Shown here piece after piece: positions 26,646 to 36,300 of a stretch of DNA of 64,000 nt. The stretch covers positions 124,736 through 188,735 of the forward strand of contig PGYM01000001.1 in NCBI GenBank assembly GCA_002839675.1, given 5' to 3'. The translations under genes were made by a program, and so were the position numbers. Numbering within the stretch: position 1 is the stretch's first letter; every line of letters begins with the position of its first letter. Source of the stretch: Methanomicrobiales archaeon HGW-Methanomicrobiales-1 (GTDB taxonomy: Archaea > Halobacteriota > Methanomicrobia > Methanomicrobiales > Methanospirillaceae). The notes beneath the pieces were generated by a model. It was not told where the DNA came from. It worked only from the letters and a program-made list of their open reading frames with translations, and made no database searches.

Positions 26646-27242
26646 ATGACGCTCGACCAGTACCGTTCCCATGTAAAAGTATACTTTGATCCGCTCGTTG
26701 CCATTGCAATCCGGTGCCGGCTCACCCCGAACTTCTTTACGATCGCCGCCCTGATTGCTTCGGCCGCAGCTGGTATCCTGTTTTACCTGCGGCTCGAACT
26801 CTGGGGCGTTTTAGCCGTTGCCCTCAATGCATTCTGCGACTCGATGGACGGTGCGGTCGCCCGTGAGATGAAGTGCCAGAGCAAACGCGGGGACTTCCTC
26901 GATCATGCGGTGGACCGGTACGCGGATATCTTCATCATCACCGGTATCTTTGCCAGCGGCATGGTCCCGTGGCCAATCGGCGTGCTGGCACTCACCGGGG
27001 TCCTGATGTCATCCTATCTTGGCACGCAGGCACAGGCCGTGGGTGTCGGGCGCTATTACGGCGGGCTGCTGGGCAGGGCGGACCGGCTCGTCCTGATCAT
27101 GGCAGTCGGCATTATTAATCTCGTTGCACCGATGATCTTCTTCGGGCTCGGCTGGTTCGGCTGGTTGTTGCTGTTCTTTGGTATATTCGGGCATATCACC
27201 GCGTTCCAGCGGTTTGCGTATGTGTGGGCGAAGGTGGAGTGA
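26646..27242 (+). CDS. CDP-alcohol phosphatidyltransferase (archaetidylinositol-phosphate synthase-like)
   Basis: A 198-residue integral membrane enzyme joining CDP-archaeol to an alcohol head group. The family signature DGxxAR(x)8Gx3Dx3D is complete: D65, D68-G69, A72-R73, G82, D86 and D90. About six hydrophobic helices cover the rest. In related archaea this gene type makes archaetidylinositol phosphate, but glycerol phosphate or serine as acceptor cannot be ruled out. It is the last gene in the argD-hisC-kinase operon. A T-rich stretch follows at 27246-27256. Confidence 0.9.
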   Translation: MTLDQYRSHVKVYFDPLVAIAIRCRLTPNFFTIAALIASAAAGILFYLRLELWGVLAVALNAFCDSMDGAVAREMKCQSKRGDFLDHAVDRYADIFIITGIFASGMVPWPIGVLALTGVLMSSYLGTQAQAVGVGRYYGGLLGRADRLVLIMAVGIINLVAPMIFFGLGWFGWLLLFFGIFGHITAFQRFAYVWAKVE

Positions 27243-27245
27243 TCT

Positions 27246-27256
27246 CTCCTTTTTTT
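27246..27256 (+). terminator. T-rich terminator after the phospholipid synthase operon
   Basis: CTCCTTTTTTTG lies 4 bases after the stop codon, a plausible archaeal terminator for the four-gene operon. Confidence 0.4.
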
Positions 27257-27357
27257 GTTTACCCTCATAGCAATTTTCTCCTTTTTTCTCCTGACCCGTG
27301 AAGTTCTTCACCCTCTCCATCTGGTTTAATACGTGCCACAACGGATCATTTTTCTGT

Positions 27358-28086
27358 ATGAATACATACGCACCAGCACTCATTTTCATCTGCATTGCTG
27401 CAGTCCTGCTTGCGGGCTGCACATCCCCCTCATCAACTCCGGTGGTGGAAGTCACCCCCACGATTCCCCCGACAACACCCTTACCGGCCGTCCCCGTTGA
27501 TGACCAGACCTGCACAATTGATTCCGACTGTGTCCCGGCCCAGTGCTGCCACCCGACCGGTTGCGTCAGACAGGCAGCAAAACCTGACTGTACTGCTGCG
27601 CTCTGCACCATGAGCTGCGAAGGACCCCTTGACTGCGGCGCCGGCAGTTGCGGGTGCACGAATGGGAGATGCTCCGTAATACAGGCACAGCCCACAACGC
27701 CATCGCTCATTACTAAGACCTCGGTCACGCTCACCGCAAGTCCGCAGCGTTACTCCCCCATCATGTCATCCACCCCGGGGATAGGTATCACGGTCGATGC
27801 CAATGGTTTTGATGCAGCCCGATCCCGGTTCGCATGGAATGCCACGTACGGTAAGTTTTACTCGTGGGGCCCGGTAAATTACACCGTAGATGAGATAGGA
27901 AATACGGCCATCAATCATGGCGAGAAACTCTACTGGTCGTTTACCGAACAGCCTGCATCAACCATTGAGCCGGTGATCATTACGGTCACGGCCACCGATA
28001 CAACAACGGGCAGACTGCTGGGAAGCTCGAATATCGTCCTGCAATGGGATGGCAATAACGCGGTCATGTTACGGGATACCCGGTAA
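27358..28086 (+). CDS. Lipoprotein with cysteine-rich and beta-sandwich regions
   Basis: From ATG 27358 the product (242 aa) begins with a lipoprotein signal ending at the lipobox LLAGC (Cys21), then a Thr/Pro spacer. A compact region with many cysteines (about residues 49-105: TCTIDSDCVPAQCCHPTGCV, CTMSCEGPLDCGAGSCGCTN) suggests a disulfide-tied domain. The C-terminal 130 residues look beta-rich (FAWNATYGKFYSWG, VIITVTATDTTTG). It should be anchored outside the membrane. I know no function. The upstream GTG at 27298 in the same frame would bury the signal peptide and was rejected. Confidence 0.75.
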   Translation: MNTYAPALIFICIAAVLLAGCTSPSSTPVVEVTPTIPPTTPLPAVPVDDQTCTIDSDCVPAQCCHPTGCVRQAAKPDCTAALCTMSCEGPLDCGAGSCGCTNGRCSVIQAQPTTPSLITKTSVTLTASPQRYSPIMSSTPGIGITVDANGFDAARSRFAWNATYGKFYSWGPVNYTVDEIGNTAINHGEKLYWSFTEQPASTIEPVIITVTATDTTTGRLLGSSNIVLQWDGNNAVMLRDTR

Positions 28087-28291
28087 GAACATATTTTTCC
28101 GTTTTCTCCCCGTTATCGCATACATCGGACGATCAGATCATAAAAAAGGATCCCGGCAGTTCCCACGCATCCGATGGATACACATAAAATGGATGCAGGT
28201 TAATCTGTTTTATCATCTGGTGATGAAGTCCACCATCAATCGCCCGAACAGGGCCGATGACTTCTGTTTTACCGGCACCGGTATCCGCATT

Positions 28292-28312
28292 GTTTTTGAT
28301 CCCATCAAAAAC
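28292..28312. promoter_or_regulatory. Palindrome over the thermosome promoter
   Basis: GTTTTTGAT and ATCAAAAAC, perfect 9-base arms with a 3-base centre, lie about 57-77 bases before the thermosome start and overlap an A/T-rich element (AAAAACATATC) that could be its TATA box. This is a good operator candidate, possibly for a heat-shock repressor; the regulator is unknown. Confidence 0.45.
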
Positions 28313-28368
28313 ATATCATTGCCGTCGTAAAATCACAATGGATGGAACAATTAAGAGCGAGGTTAACA

Positions 28369-30015
28369 ATGTCACAACAACTCGGGGGACAACCCATTAT
28401 AATTCTCAGGGAAGGATCAACGACGACCCACGGACAGGACGCCCAGAACAGTAATTTTGCCGCTGCACGAGCCGTTGCTACTGCAGTCCAGTCAACCCTT
28501 GGCCCCCGGGGCATGGACAAGATGCTCGTCGATGGTATTGGGGATATTACCATCACCAACGACGGGGTCACTATCTTAAAGGAGCTCGATATAGATCACC
28601 CGGCCGCAAAGATGATGGTCGAGATCGCAAAGACGCAGGATGCTGAAGTCGGCGATGGAACGACAACATCCGTAGTCATTGCCGGCGAACTCTTAAAGAA
28701 CGCCGAAGCACTGCTCAAACAGGGTGTCCACCCGACCAGTATCGCCGAGGGTTACCGGATGGCCGCATCGAAGTCGCTCGAGCTGCTCGATAAATACGCC
28801 ATCACCGTCAAGCCAACCGATACCGCGATACTCAAGAAGATCGCAGAGACTGCACTCACCGGCAAGAACTCCGAAGTGGCAAAAGGCCACCTCTGCGATA
28901 TCATTGTCAGGGCAATCTCCTTCGTCACCGATGCTGACGGTAAAGCCGATCTTGCCCACATCAACGTGGAAAAGAAGGTTGGCGGCTCGGTGGATGACTC
29001 GGCCCTTGTCGAGGGCATGGTCATCAGTAAGGAACGTGCAAACCCGGGCATGCCCAAGCTCGTCAAGGATGCAAAGATCCTGCTCCTCAATGCAGCCCTT
29101 GAATACAAAAAGACCGAAGTGAACGCAAAGATCAACATCTCCTCACCCGGGCAGGCACAGGCATTCCTCGATGGAGAGGAACAGATGGTCCACGACATGG
29201 TGGACAAGGTCATCAAGAGCAAGGCAAACGTTGTCATCTGCCAGAAAGGCATTGACGATGTTGCCCAGCACTACCTGACAAAGGCCGGTATCCTTGCCGT
29301 CCGCAGGGTAAAAAAGAGCGATGTTGAGAACCTTGCCCGTGCAACGGGTGCAAGTATCGTCAACAGCGTGGATACAATCACGGCAAAGGATCTCGGCATG
29401 GCCGGCCTTGTCGAAGAGAAAACTATCTCGAACGACGATATGATCTATATCTCGAAATGCAAAAACCCCAAAGCGGTCTCCATCATTGTCCGTGGGGGAA
29501 CCGAGCATGTGGTTGATGAACTCGAGCGGGCAATCCACGATGCCCTCATGGTCGTCAGTGTCGTAGTTTCCGGCAAAAAGATTGTGCCCGGCGGCGGTGC
29601 TCCTGAAACCGAACTCTCGTTAAGACTCCGCCAGTATGCCTCAACCATTGGTGGCCGCAACCAGCTTGCCATCGAATCCTTTGCAAGCGCAATGGAGATC
29701 ATCCCCCTCGTTCTTGCCGAGAATGCAGGGCTTAATCCGATCGATATGTTAGTCGACCTCCGTGCAGCCCATGAATCGGGCAAGAAGACCTACGGGATTG
29801 ATATCAGTGCCGGCAAACCTGCTGACATGCTCAAGGCAGGAGTCGTAGAACCCCTGCGGGTAAAGACCCAGGCAATCTCCAGCGCTGCGGAGGCAGCAGT
29901 CATGATCCTCCGCATTGACGACGTCATTGCATCGTCCCAGTCCGGTGCCCCGGGCGGTATGGGCGGTATGCCCCCCGGCATGGGTGGAATGCCACCCGGC
30001 ATGGGCGGCTATTAA
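28369..30015 (+). CDS. thsA: Thermosome (group II chaperonin) subunit
   Basis: A 548-residue chaperonin subunit that folds proteins in a double-ring ATPase. Conserved pieces are [24 protein letters not shown] near the N terminus, [16 protein letters not shown] for ATP binding, and [19 protein letters not shown] in the second equatorial part. The C-terminal tail is Gly/Met/Pro rich ([12 protein letters not shown]). I chose ATG 28369 with a GAGGT site 6-11 bases upstream; an ATG 27 bases earlier is in frame but has no such site. It is a single gene with a palindrome over its promoter. Confidence 0.97.
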   Translation: MSQQLGGQPIIILREGSTTTHGQDAQNSNFAAARAVATAVQSTLGPRGMDKMLVDGIGDITITNDGVTILKELDIDHPAAKMMVEIAKTQDAEVGDGTTTSVVIAGELLKNAEALLKQGVHPTSIAEGYRMAASKSLELLDKYAITVKPTDTAILKKIAETALTGKNSEVAKGHLCDIIVRAISFVTDADGKADLAHINVEKKVGGSVDDSALVEGMVISKERANPGMPKLVKDAKILLLNAALEYKKTEVNAKINISSPGQAQAFLDGEEQMVHDMVDKVIKSKANVVICQKGIDDVAQHYLTKAGILAVRRVKKSDVENLARATGASIVNSVDTITAKDLGMAGLVEEKTISNDDMIYISKCKNPKAVSIIVRGGTEHVVDELERAIHDALMVVSVVVSGKKIVPGGGAPETELSLRLRQYASTIGGRNQLAIESFASAMEIIPLVLAENAGLNPIDMLVDLRAAHESGKKTYGIDISAGKPADMLKAGVVEPLRVKTQAISSAAEAAVMILRIDDVIASSQSGAPGGMGGMPPGMGGMPPGMGGY

Positions 30016-30021
30016 AACAAT

Positions 30022-30040
30022 AATTTTCTTTCTTTTTTTA
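30022..30040 (+). terminator. T-rich terminator after the thermosome gene
   Basis: TTTTCTTTCTTTTTTTAATT begins about 7 bases after the stop codon. Confidence 0.45.
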
Positions 30041-30146
30041 ATTGGGTGATATCCCGAATTGTAGTTCGTTTGAATTCTGTTTGAAAAGTACATAAACCGT
30101 GAGTTCGGTGATTGAAAAATAAAAATTCATTACTATTATGAGGGTC

Positions 30147-30180
30147 CCCCGCCTCAGGGCCTCTCCGAGGCACGGCGGGG
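30147..30180. repeat. G/C-rich hairpin, left part of a composite repeat
   Basis: CCCCGCC (30147-30153) can pair with GGCGGGG (30174-30180), or alternatively GCCTC with GAGGC. A similar G/C-rich stretch lies at the matching distance (about 158 bases) before the second copy of the 64-bp repeat at 56982. The two parts may therefore be one element of about 225 bp; this is inferred from spacing and patchy similarity. Confidence 0.4.
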
Positions 30181-30306
30181 CAAGGAGGTTTTAACATATT
30201 TCAGCAGTCATCGTTCCGCCGCGAAGTGCGCTGATTTTACCCTGCTCGATTACCGCTCAATATTGCGAAAGCCGTCAGAATGGTTAATGAAAAAAACTCA
30301 GTACCG

Positions 30307-30370
30307 GGGGTCAAGGGGACGCTCCCCTTGGGCTGCCTCCCCCTCTGGGGGAGAGAGGGGGTCACTCTCC
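30307..30370 (+). repeat. Dispersed 64-bp double-hairpin repeat, copy A
   Basis: This segment matches 56982-57045 at 60 of 64 positions by eye. It holds two hairpins: AAGGGGA/TCCCCTT, and CCCCCTCT/AGAGGGGG around a G-rich loop. It lies between the convergent thermosome and tfuA genes, in a 420-bp gap with no gene. The arms of the second hairpin recur in the array at 45.4-46.0 kb. Confidence 0.75.
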
Positions 30371-30435
30371 TTTCTGTTGCTGAGATTTTTTTATAAATTG
30401 TGTTTGTGCAGGTCACAAAAAAAGGGGAACGGAAT

Positions 30436-31095
30436 TTACTCCCCGCTCTCCTCTCCCGCAATCCCCCGGATATACTCCAGCGCCGCAACCGCATCGACCC
30501 GCTTCTGGTCGCAGGCATGCAGTTTTACCCAGGTTAAGAACCGCTCCTGCGTCTCTAAGGCAAGTGTCGCACCTGCTGCTGATACAATCCTCCCGTATGT
30601 CCTTTGCGGGTAGAAGACGGATTGTGCAGCCGCAAGCAGGGCTGCATGTTCCGGTGCCGTAATAATTCCCTGCTGTTCCGCCTCTTTGAGGGTGAACCGT
30701 ATATTGATGAGTGGCTCAGATAGCGAGAGCCCAGTCTCGGGATCGAAGACAAGGGCGACCTCATCATCGGCGATCAACTCCCCGCTCTTATACATCTGGT
30801 AGATCTCCCCGATGCCCACCATGCCGAGCGTATCCATCTCGGCTGCCCGGAGAGCGCCCATGCTCGATGAGCCGACCACCCGGATGCCGCCTTTCACTGC
30901 TGCAAGGATCTCGCGGTGGGCAACGGCCGATTCCTGGTGGAAGACGCCATCGATCAGGCCGATGATGGTTGCACCCTCCCGTGCCGCTGTGATAAGATCG
31001 CCCCGTTTAGCAGGAGGCCGGTAGTCGGCAGGGAGGATCTTTTCTGCCGATTTTCTATCAAGACTTGGGCCGAGAAATACGATGATCTTTGGCAT
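30436..31095 (-). CDS. tfuA: TfuA-like protein
   Basis: TfuA proteins assist YcaO in making peptide thioamides; in methanogens the pair is linked to thioglycine formation in the active-site subunit McrA. The 219-residue protein shows the family core: FLGPSLDRKSAEKIL at the start, then IGLIDGVFHQESAVAHREIL and the strongly conserved GSSSMGALRAAE (about 74-86). The start lies 38 bases inside the ycaO end, so translation is coupled. No mcr genes are in the window; the McrA target is inferred from work on Methanosarcina. Confidence 0.93.
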   Translation of the reverse strand: MPKIIVFLGPSLDRKSAEKILPADYRPPAKRGDLITAAREGATIIGLIDGVFHQESAVAHREILAAVKGGIRVVGSSSMGALRAAEMDTLGMVGIGEIYQMYKSGELIADDEVALVFDPETGLSLSEPLINIRFTLKEAEQQGIITAPEHAALLAAAQSVFYPQRTYGRIVSAAGATLALETQERFLTWVKLHACDQKRVDAVAALEYIRGIAGEESGE

Positions 31096-32269
31096 GCTTC
31101 ACCCGTTCGCCCCGGCGTTCGGGGTCCATTGCAAAGACTTCCAGGCCCGGCACAATCACCCGCACGACCGGAATCCCGATCTCTTCTCTTGTCAGGTCAA
31201 CGACGATGACCCGGTCGAGTCCCTTCGTTCCCAGGGCTTCGATGACATTATGGATGTCTTTTAAGAAATCATCGGTATCCGACGAAGGAATCTTTGCGTA
31301 ATCCACGGTCCCGTTATCCCGGTACCAGTACCCGTTGATCCGTTTCGCCCGCTCGTAGCCCATCTTCTTGCGGAGATCGGCGAGAGTGGTGTCTTCCCGT
31401 GCCCCGTGGATCTGGGTGAGCCGGCTCTGGGCCACTTCGGTAAGCGCCCGCATAACGGCGATCCGTGCGCTGGTATGCGTCCCGATGCCGATGGTGAGGA
31501 GACTCGGGTCTTTTAAGAGCACGTCATCTGCTACTGCGGCGATCGTCGGGATACCGATGTCACTGGTAATGTCCCGAATCGTGACCTCGACCTGGGCATC
31601 GGCAAACTTCTTCTGCATGTCCATGATCACCGGGTCATCGATACCCACAACCGCGGGGCCGGTGTTCCGGGTGGTCTCAACCAGCGACCACGCGTCCCGT
31701 TCGATGACCTCGGACAGGGCATGGAAGATCGCCTCTTCCATCGTGTTTCCCGAGGCTAGGCCGTTTGAGTTCGTGCGGAAAGGCCCGCGGTGCCGGGGTG
31801 GGACCGGGTGGAAGACCGCAAAGGCCGGGACCCAGACCGTCTGGTTATTGACGATATCGTATCCCTGGCACCAGGACATGAACCGGTCTGTTGTGGCACC
31901 TTCCGGCATGATCAGGTCATTGGGATTGATGACGGGCTCGATTCCTTCAAGTTCCTGGAACAGTGCTACCCGGATATCCCGGTCATGCACCTCGGCCGAA
32001 TACCGCTCGATCCCCTCCATGATCGCCGATATCCGCGACTCTTCAATGGTTGCGCCTTTCCCGTTGTACACGGTGATCGCACCGTCTTCTGCCGTCGGGC
32101 GGATGCAGGAGAAGACCGGTATCCCGATCCGGTCAAGGCTCGTGATATCCGCAACCCGGGTGATGCCGGCAGTGGGAACTTTGGGTTCGATGCGGGCAAG
32201 TGTCTCATCTAACGGACTCGCCCGCTGTGTCTCGATGTTGTAGGTCTTTTTGCAGGAGTGGAGCTGCAT
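31058..32269 (-). CDS. ycaO: YcaO-family ATP-dependent cyclodehydratase/thioamidase
   Basis: YcaO enzymes phosphorylate a peptide backbone amide and allow nucleophile insertion. With TfuA the nucleophile is sulfide, giving a thioamide, in methanogens on McrA. The 403-residue protein has the ATP/Mg motifs SRISAIMEGIERYSAE (about 88-103) and EEAIFHALSEVIERDAW (about 188-204), with the conserved RTNSNGLASGNT before the second. It does not end in the proline-rich tail of azole-forming YcaOs, in keeping with a TfuA-partnered enzyme. It is first in a two-gene operon with tfuA. Confidence 0.94.
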   Translation of the reverse strand: MQLHSCKKTYNIETQRASPLDETLARIEPKVPTAGITRVADITSLDRIGIPVFSCIRPTAEDGAITVYNGKGATIEESRISAIMEGIERYSAEVHDRDIRVALFQELEGIEPVINPNDLIMPEGATTDRFMSWCQGYDIVNNQTVWVPAFAVFHPVPPRHRGPFRTNSNGLASGNTMEEAIFHALSEVIERDAWSLVETTRNTGPAVVGIDDPVIMDMQKKFADAQVEVTIRDITSDIGIPTIAAVADDVLLKDPSLLTIGIGTHTSARIAVMRALTEVAQSRLTQIHGAREDTTLADLRKKMGYERAKRINGYWYRDNGTVDYAKIPSSDTDDFLKDIHNVIEALGTKGLDRVIVVDLTREEIGIPVVRVIVPGLEVFAMDPERRGERVKHAKDHRISRPKS

Positions 32270-32365
32270 GGAAAAGTCTCTTAAGTAGTAGGTGGGTACT
32301 TTTCGGGTTTATACATGCCCATACGTGGTTAGAGGAAAAATAAATGGGCAAATCCGGGCGTGACT

Positions 32366-33055
32366 TTACCCGTCTGTGGGAAGCGATGCAGCAAACTCCC
32401 GCACCTTTGCTGATGCCCCGTCTTGGAGCGGTACGCCGTGACCGGGGAGCAGGAGATCGAAATCGAGAGCAGCAATCTTCCGGATCGACTGGCGCGAACC
32501 GTTAAGGTCCAGGGTAAACGGAGCCGGGCCTTCGGCAAGGGCAGTCCCGTTGTACCTTAGAATATCCCCGGCAAAGAGCGTTTTTGTCCGCTCATCGTAC
32601 AGCCCGATGCTCCCGGGAGTATGTCCGGGAATATGGATGCACTGGAGCCCGTCAACCCGGTCCCCGTCGTTTAACCGTATATCTATGGAAAAGAGGCCGG
32701 GATGCATGATCGCACCAGCGAACCGCAGCAGAAGACCCCGGATTCCCGGATATACCGGTTGGGGAATCTGTCCGGATACATACCCTGCATCTTCTTTTCC
32801 TATCGCAACCTTTGCACCCGGTGCAGCATTTTTCAGGGTTGCCACTCCCCCGATATGGTCCATATGGAAATGGGTGATGACAATGGTTTTGATCTCCGAT
32901 GGCTCCCGGTACAGCGTATTTTGTATATAGGAAATGATTTTCTTCCCGCTGCCGGCCGGCAGGCCGGTATCGATCACCGTGAGGCCATCGCGGACAAGGA
33001 TATAACAATTGGCGTTGACCCCGTCCACCTGGTGAATACCCGTTACGATCTCCAT
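32366..33055 (-). CDS. Metallo-beta-lactamase-fold hydrolase
   Basis: A 229-residue MBL-fold protein with the metal motif HFHMDHIGG (about 61-69), the second-shell strand IHIPGHTPGSIGLYD and a final LLPGHGVPL histidine. The pattern is closest to the glyoxalase II/RNase-Z-like general hydrolases. A binuclear zinc or iron site is expected. No partner gene indicates its substrate. It diverges from the large sensor kinase. Confidence 0.87.
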   Translation of the reverse strand: MEIVTGIHQVDGVNANCYILVRDGLTVIDTGLPAGSGKKIISYIQNTLYREPSEIKTIVITHFHMDHIGGVATLKNAAPGAKVAIGKEDAGYVSGQIPQPVYPGIRGLLLRFAGAIMHPGLFSIDIRLNDGDRVDGLQCIHIPGHTPGSIGLYDERTKTLFAGDILRYNGTALAEGPAPFTLDLNGSRQSIRKIAALDFDLLLPGHGVPLQDGASAKVREFAASLPTDG

Positions 33056-33386
33056 ACGATTCCTGAAACAGGTATAGGTTATTTATCTGGTATGAGTGTT
33101 GCCTTTCCCGTAATCCCAACGGATCTATGATACGATTCCTATAACCCGGTCAAGTCCCCGGTTCTTGTATATCCCCCTGTGCGGACAAAAACCTGCGAAA
33201 CATTATTGAGGATCGAACCTGACAGTCAGTATACCTGTACTGCAGGGAGATCCAGCAAGAAGGGATTTTGAGTGATGGATACCGGTAAAGCCAGTTCACG
33301 GGGAACCGTGAAATACGCAGGGGAGCGCGATATCAGCTCCTTTGCACAGGTTGGTGTTACATGAAACGGAGCTGCGTGATCGGTAC
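33056..33386. other. Divergent promoter gap upstream of the large kinase
   Basis: No gene is supported here. A/T-rich TTGTATATCC near 33163 could serve the kinase promoter, and GGTTATTTATCTGG near 33077 the MBL gene on the other strand. An in-frame TTG at 33342 would lengthen the kinase by 15 residues without a ribosome site. Confidence 0.3.
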
Positions 33387-36300
33387 ATGAATCATCCGGC
33401 TTCCTCGTCATTACTGTTGACAGAAACGTGGTGGAAGGGCATTATCCTTGCGCTTTCAGCAGCAGTCATCCTCTTTACTATCTGGTGCCTGGCTAACGGG
33501 ATCACCACCATCTTCATGCACCTCTATTATTTCCCCATTGTTCTCCTTGCTTATCGTTACCGCTGGAAAGGATGCGGTCTTGCCACGCTCCTTGGCCTTG
33601 CCTATCTTGGCCTTGTCATCATTTTCGAACCCGGGCAGCCGGATGTTATCCTGGGTGCATTATACCGGTTCTTTGTTTTTGTGGGTATCGCTGCGGTTGT
33701 GGCGTACCTCTCAGAGCGCCTTATCGAGGCCCGGAATGCCCGGCATCAGTCCACCGAACTCCGGGAGCGATATCTTTCCCTTGCACCGGCGATCATCCTC
33801 GCTCTTGACCGGAACGGGGTGATAACCTACCTCAATGAGAACGGCGGAAAAATCCTTGAGTATCTCCCCGAAGAGGTTGTCGGGAAATCCTGGGCTGACC
33901 AGTTCCTGCCGGAAAAAGACCGGGAACGGGTGAACCGTGTATTTTCACAGATGATTGCCGGTGTGGTTGAACCCAACCGGGTTATCGAGAATACGGTACT
34001 GGCCCGTGGCGGTACCGGGAAGATCATCCGGTGGCATAACACCGTTATGCACGATGAGAGTGGGGCCATTACGGGAGTGCTTGGGTTTGGTGAGGATATC
34101 ACCGAGGAGAAATGGGCGCAGGATGCTCTTCAAGAGATGCAGCAGTTCCAGGAGAACGTAATTGCCAACGCGAATGTCTGGATCTCGGTGCTCGATCCGG
34201 ACGGCATCCTCCTTGTCTGGAACGATGCTGCCGAGGCGATCAGCGGGTACAAGAAAAGGGATGTGCTGGGAAAGAAGACCGTTTGGAGGCAACTCTACCC
34301 GGATGCAACATACCGCCGGAAAGTGACCGGGGATATTCAGCGGGTTATCGGGCGGGACGTGTTTTTAGAGAACTTTGAGACCGAGATCCAGTGTGCAGAC
34401 CAGACAAAAAAGACCATTGTCTGGAATACCCGGGCACTGCATGATAATCACGGGGTCATCACCAGCTATATCGCGATAGGCCGTGATGTTACGGCGCAGA
34501 GATCAGCCGAGCTCCGTGCCGGGGAAAGCTCGCGCTTCCTTGCCGCCATGATCGACACGCTTCCCATCCCGATCTTCTTCAAGGACACCACCGGGAAATA
34601 CCTGGGCTGCAATCCCCCGTTTGCAGAGTATATCGGGAGCAGCTGTGACAGTCTCATCGGGAAGACCGCCTATGATATCTCGCCAAAGGACCTTGCAGAC
34701 AAATACACCGCGGCCGATCGGGAGGTATTTGACAATCCTGTTTCCCAGCGCTACGAGACCCAGGTGCAGTATGCGGATGGTTCCCGCCGTGACGTCATCT
34801 TTTACAAAGCCCCGTTTTTCAACAAAGACGGCTCCCTGGGTGGGTTGATCGGTGCCTTCCTTGATATTACGGATCGCAAGCGTATGGAGATCGCGCTGAA
34901 GGAGAGCGAGTCATTCAACCGTGGTCTCGTGGAGAACCTGCCGGATTATATTGCTGTGTACGGCTTGGACGGCAATCTCCTTTACGTGAACCCTGCGTCG
35001 GCGAAGGGGTTGGGGTATGATGCAGGTACGCTGGTTGGCACCCACGTGCTTTCGTATGTGGCAAAAGAGTATCACGAAACGGTCATTGCCAAAATGACTG
35101 CCCGCCAGAAAGGAGGGGACACCTCGCCTTATGAGATCGAGATGATCACCAAAAACGGCCCACGGAGATCGGTGATTGTAAAAGCTACCGATATACAATA
35201 CCAGAATAATCCCGCCATTCTCCTCCTCCTCATCGATATCACGGATCGCAAACAGGCAGAACAGTCATTGCGCGAGAGCGAAGTGAAATACCGTGCGTTC
35301 TTTACCACGTCGCGGGACTGCGTTTTTATCACTACCCTGGATGGCAGGTGGGTGGATTTCAATGATACGGCAGTTGAATTACTTGGTTATGAAAGCAGGG
35401 AAGATCTGTTCAAGACAAAAATTTCCCAGATATATGCAAATTCTGACGAAAGGGACGCACATATCCGGTATATTCGCGAAAAAGGATTTTCGGTTGAATA
35501 TCCTGTGGATTTAAAGAAAAAAGACGGAACCATACTCAATACACTCATCACCACGGTTGAACGGAAAGACGCAGCCGGTAATACTATTGGTTTCCAGGGC
35601 TCAATACGGGATATTACCGGGACGAAAGCAATCCAGGATCGCATCAAAGAGCTGCTTCACTTACAAGAAGAGCAGCTGAGGATTATCAATACCAGCCCGG
35701 CGGTTGCGTTCCTCTGGAAAGCAGAAGAGAACTGGCCTGTCGAAATGGTGAGCAGCAATATTTCCCAGTTCGGGTATTCTGTTGATGATTTTGTATCGGG
35801 CAGGGTGCCATTCAGCTCTATCATTCATCCTGAGGATCTTGAGCGGGTAGCTGCAGAAGTAGAAAATAACAGTAAAAATATTATCGACGAATTCAGTCAA
35901 ATCTACCGGATTTTAGGAAAAGACGGCGTGGAGCATTGGATACATGACTATACTCATATCCGCCGTGATAATGAGGGAATTATCACCCATTACGAAGGTA
36001 TCATTCTTGATATCACCGATCGCAAGCTCGCTCAGGAGGCGCTGCGCTCCAGCGAAGAAAGGTTCCGCGGTATCACCGAGAGAATCTTCGATTTGATCAT
36101 CATCGTAGATCCGGAAGGATACCCAACGTTTGTTTCGCCTTCCGTTACCTCTATTCTCGGACGTCCACCGGAAGAGTTTATCGGGAAAAGGGCGGGCCCG
36201 GACATTATTCCGGCAGAAGATCTCATGAAGATAGCGCAGGCAATGGAGAGGCTGAAAAACGGAAGCGCAAAAGAGCAGGTCGAGTTCCGGATGCTGAAAG

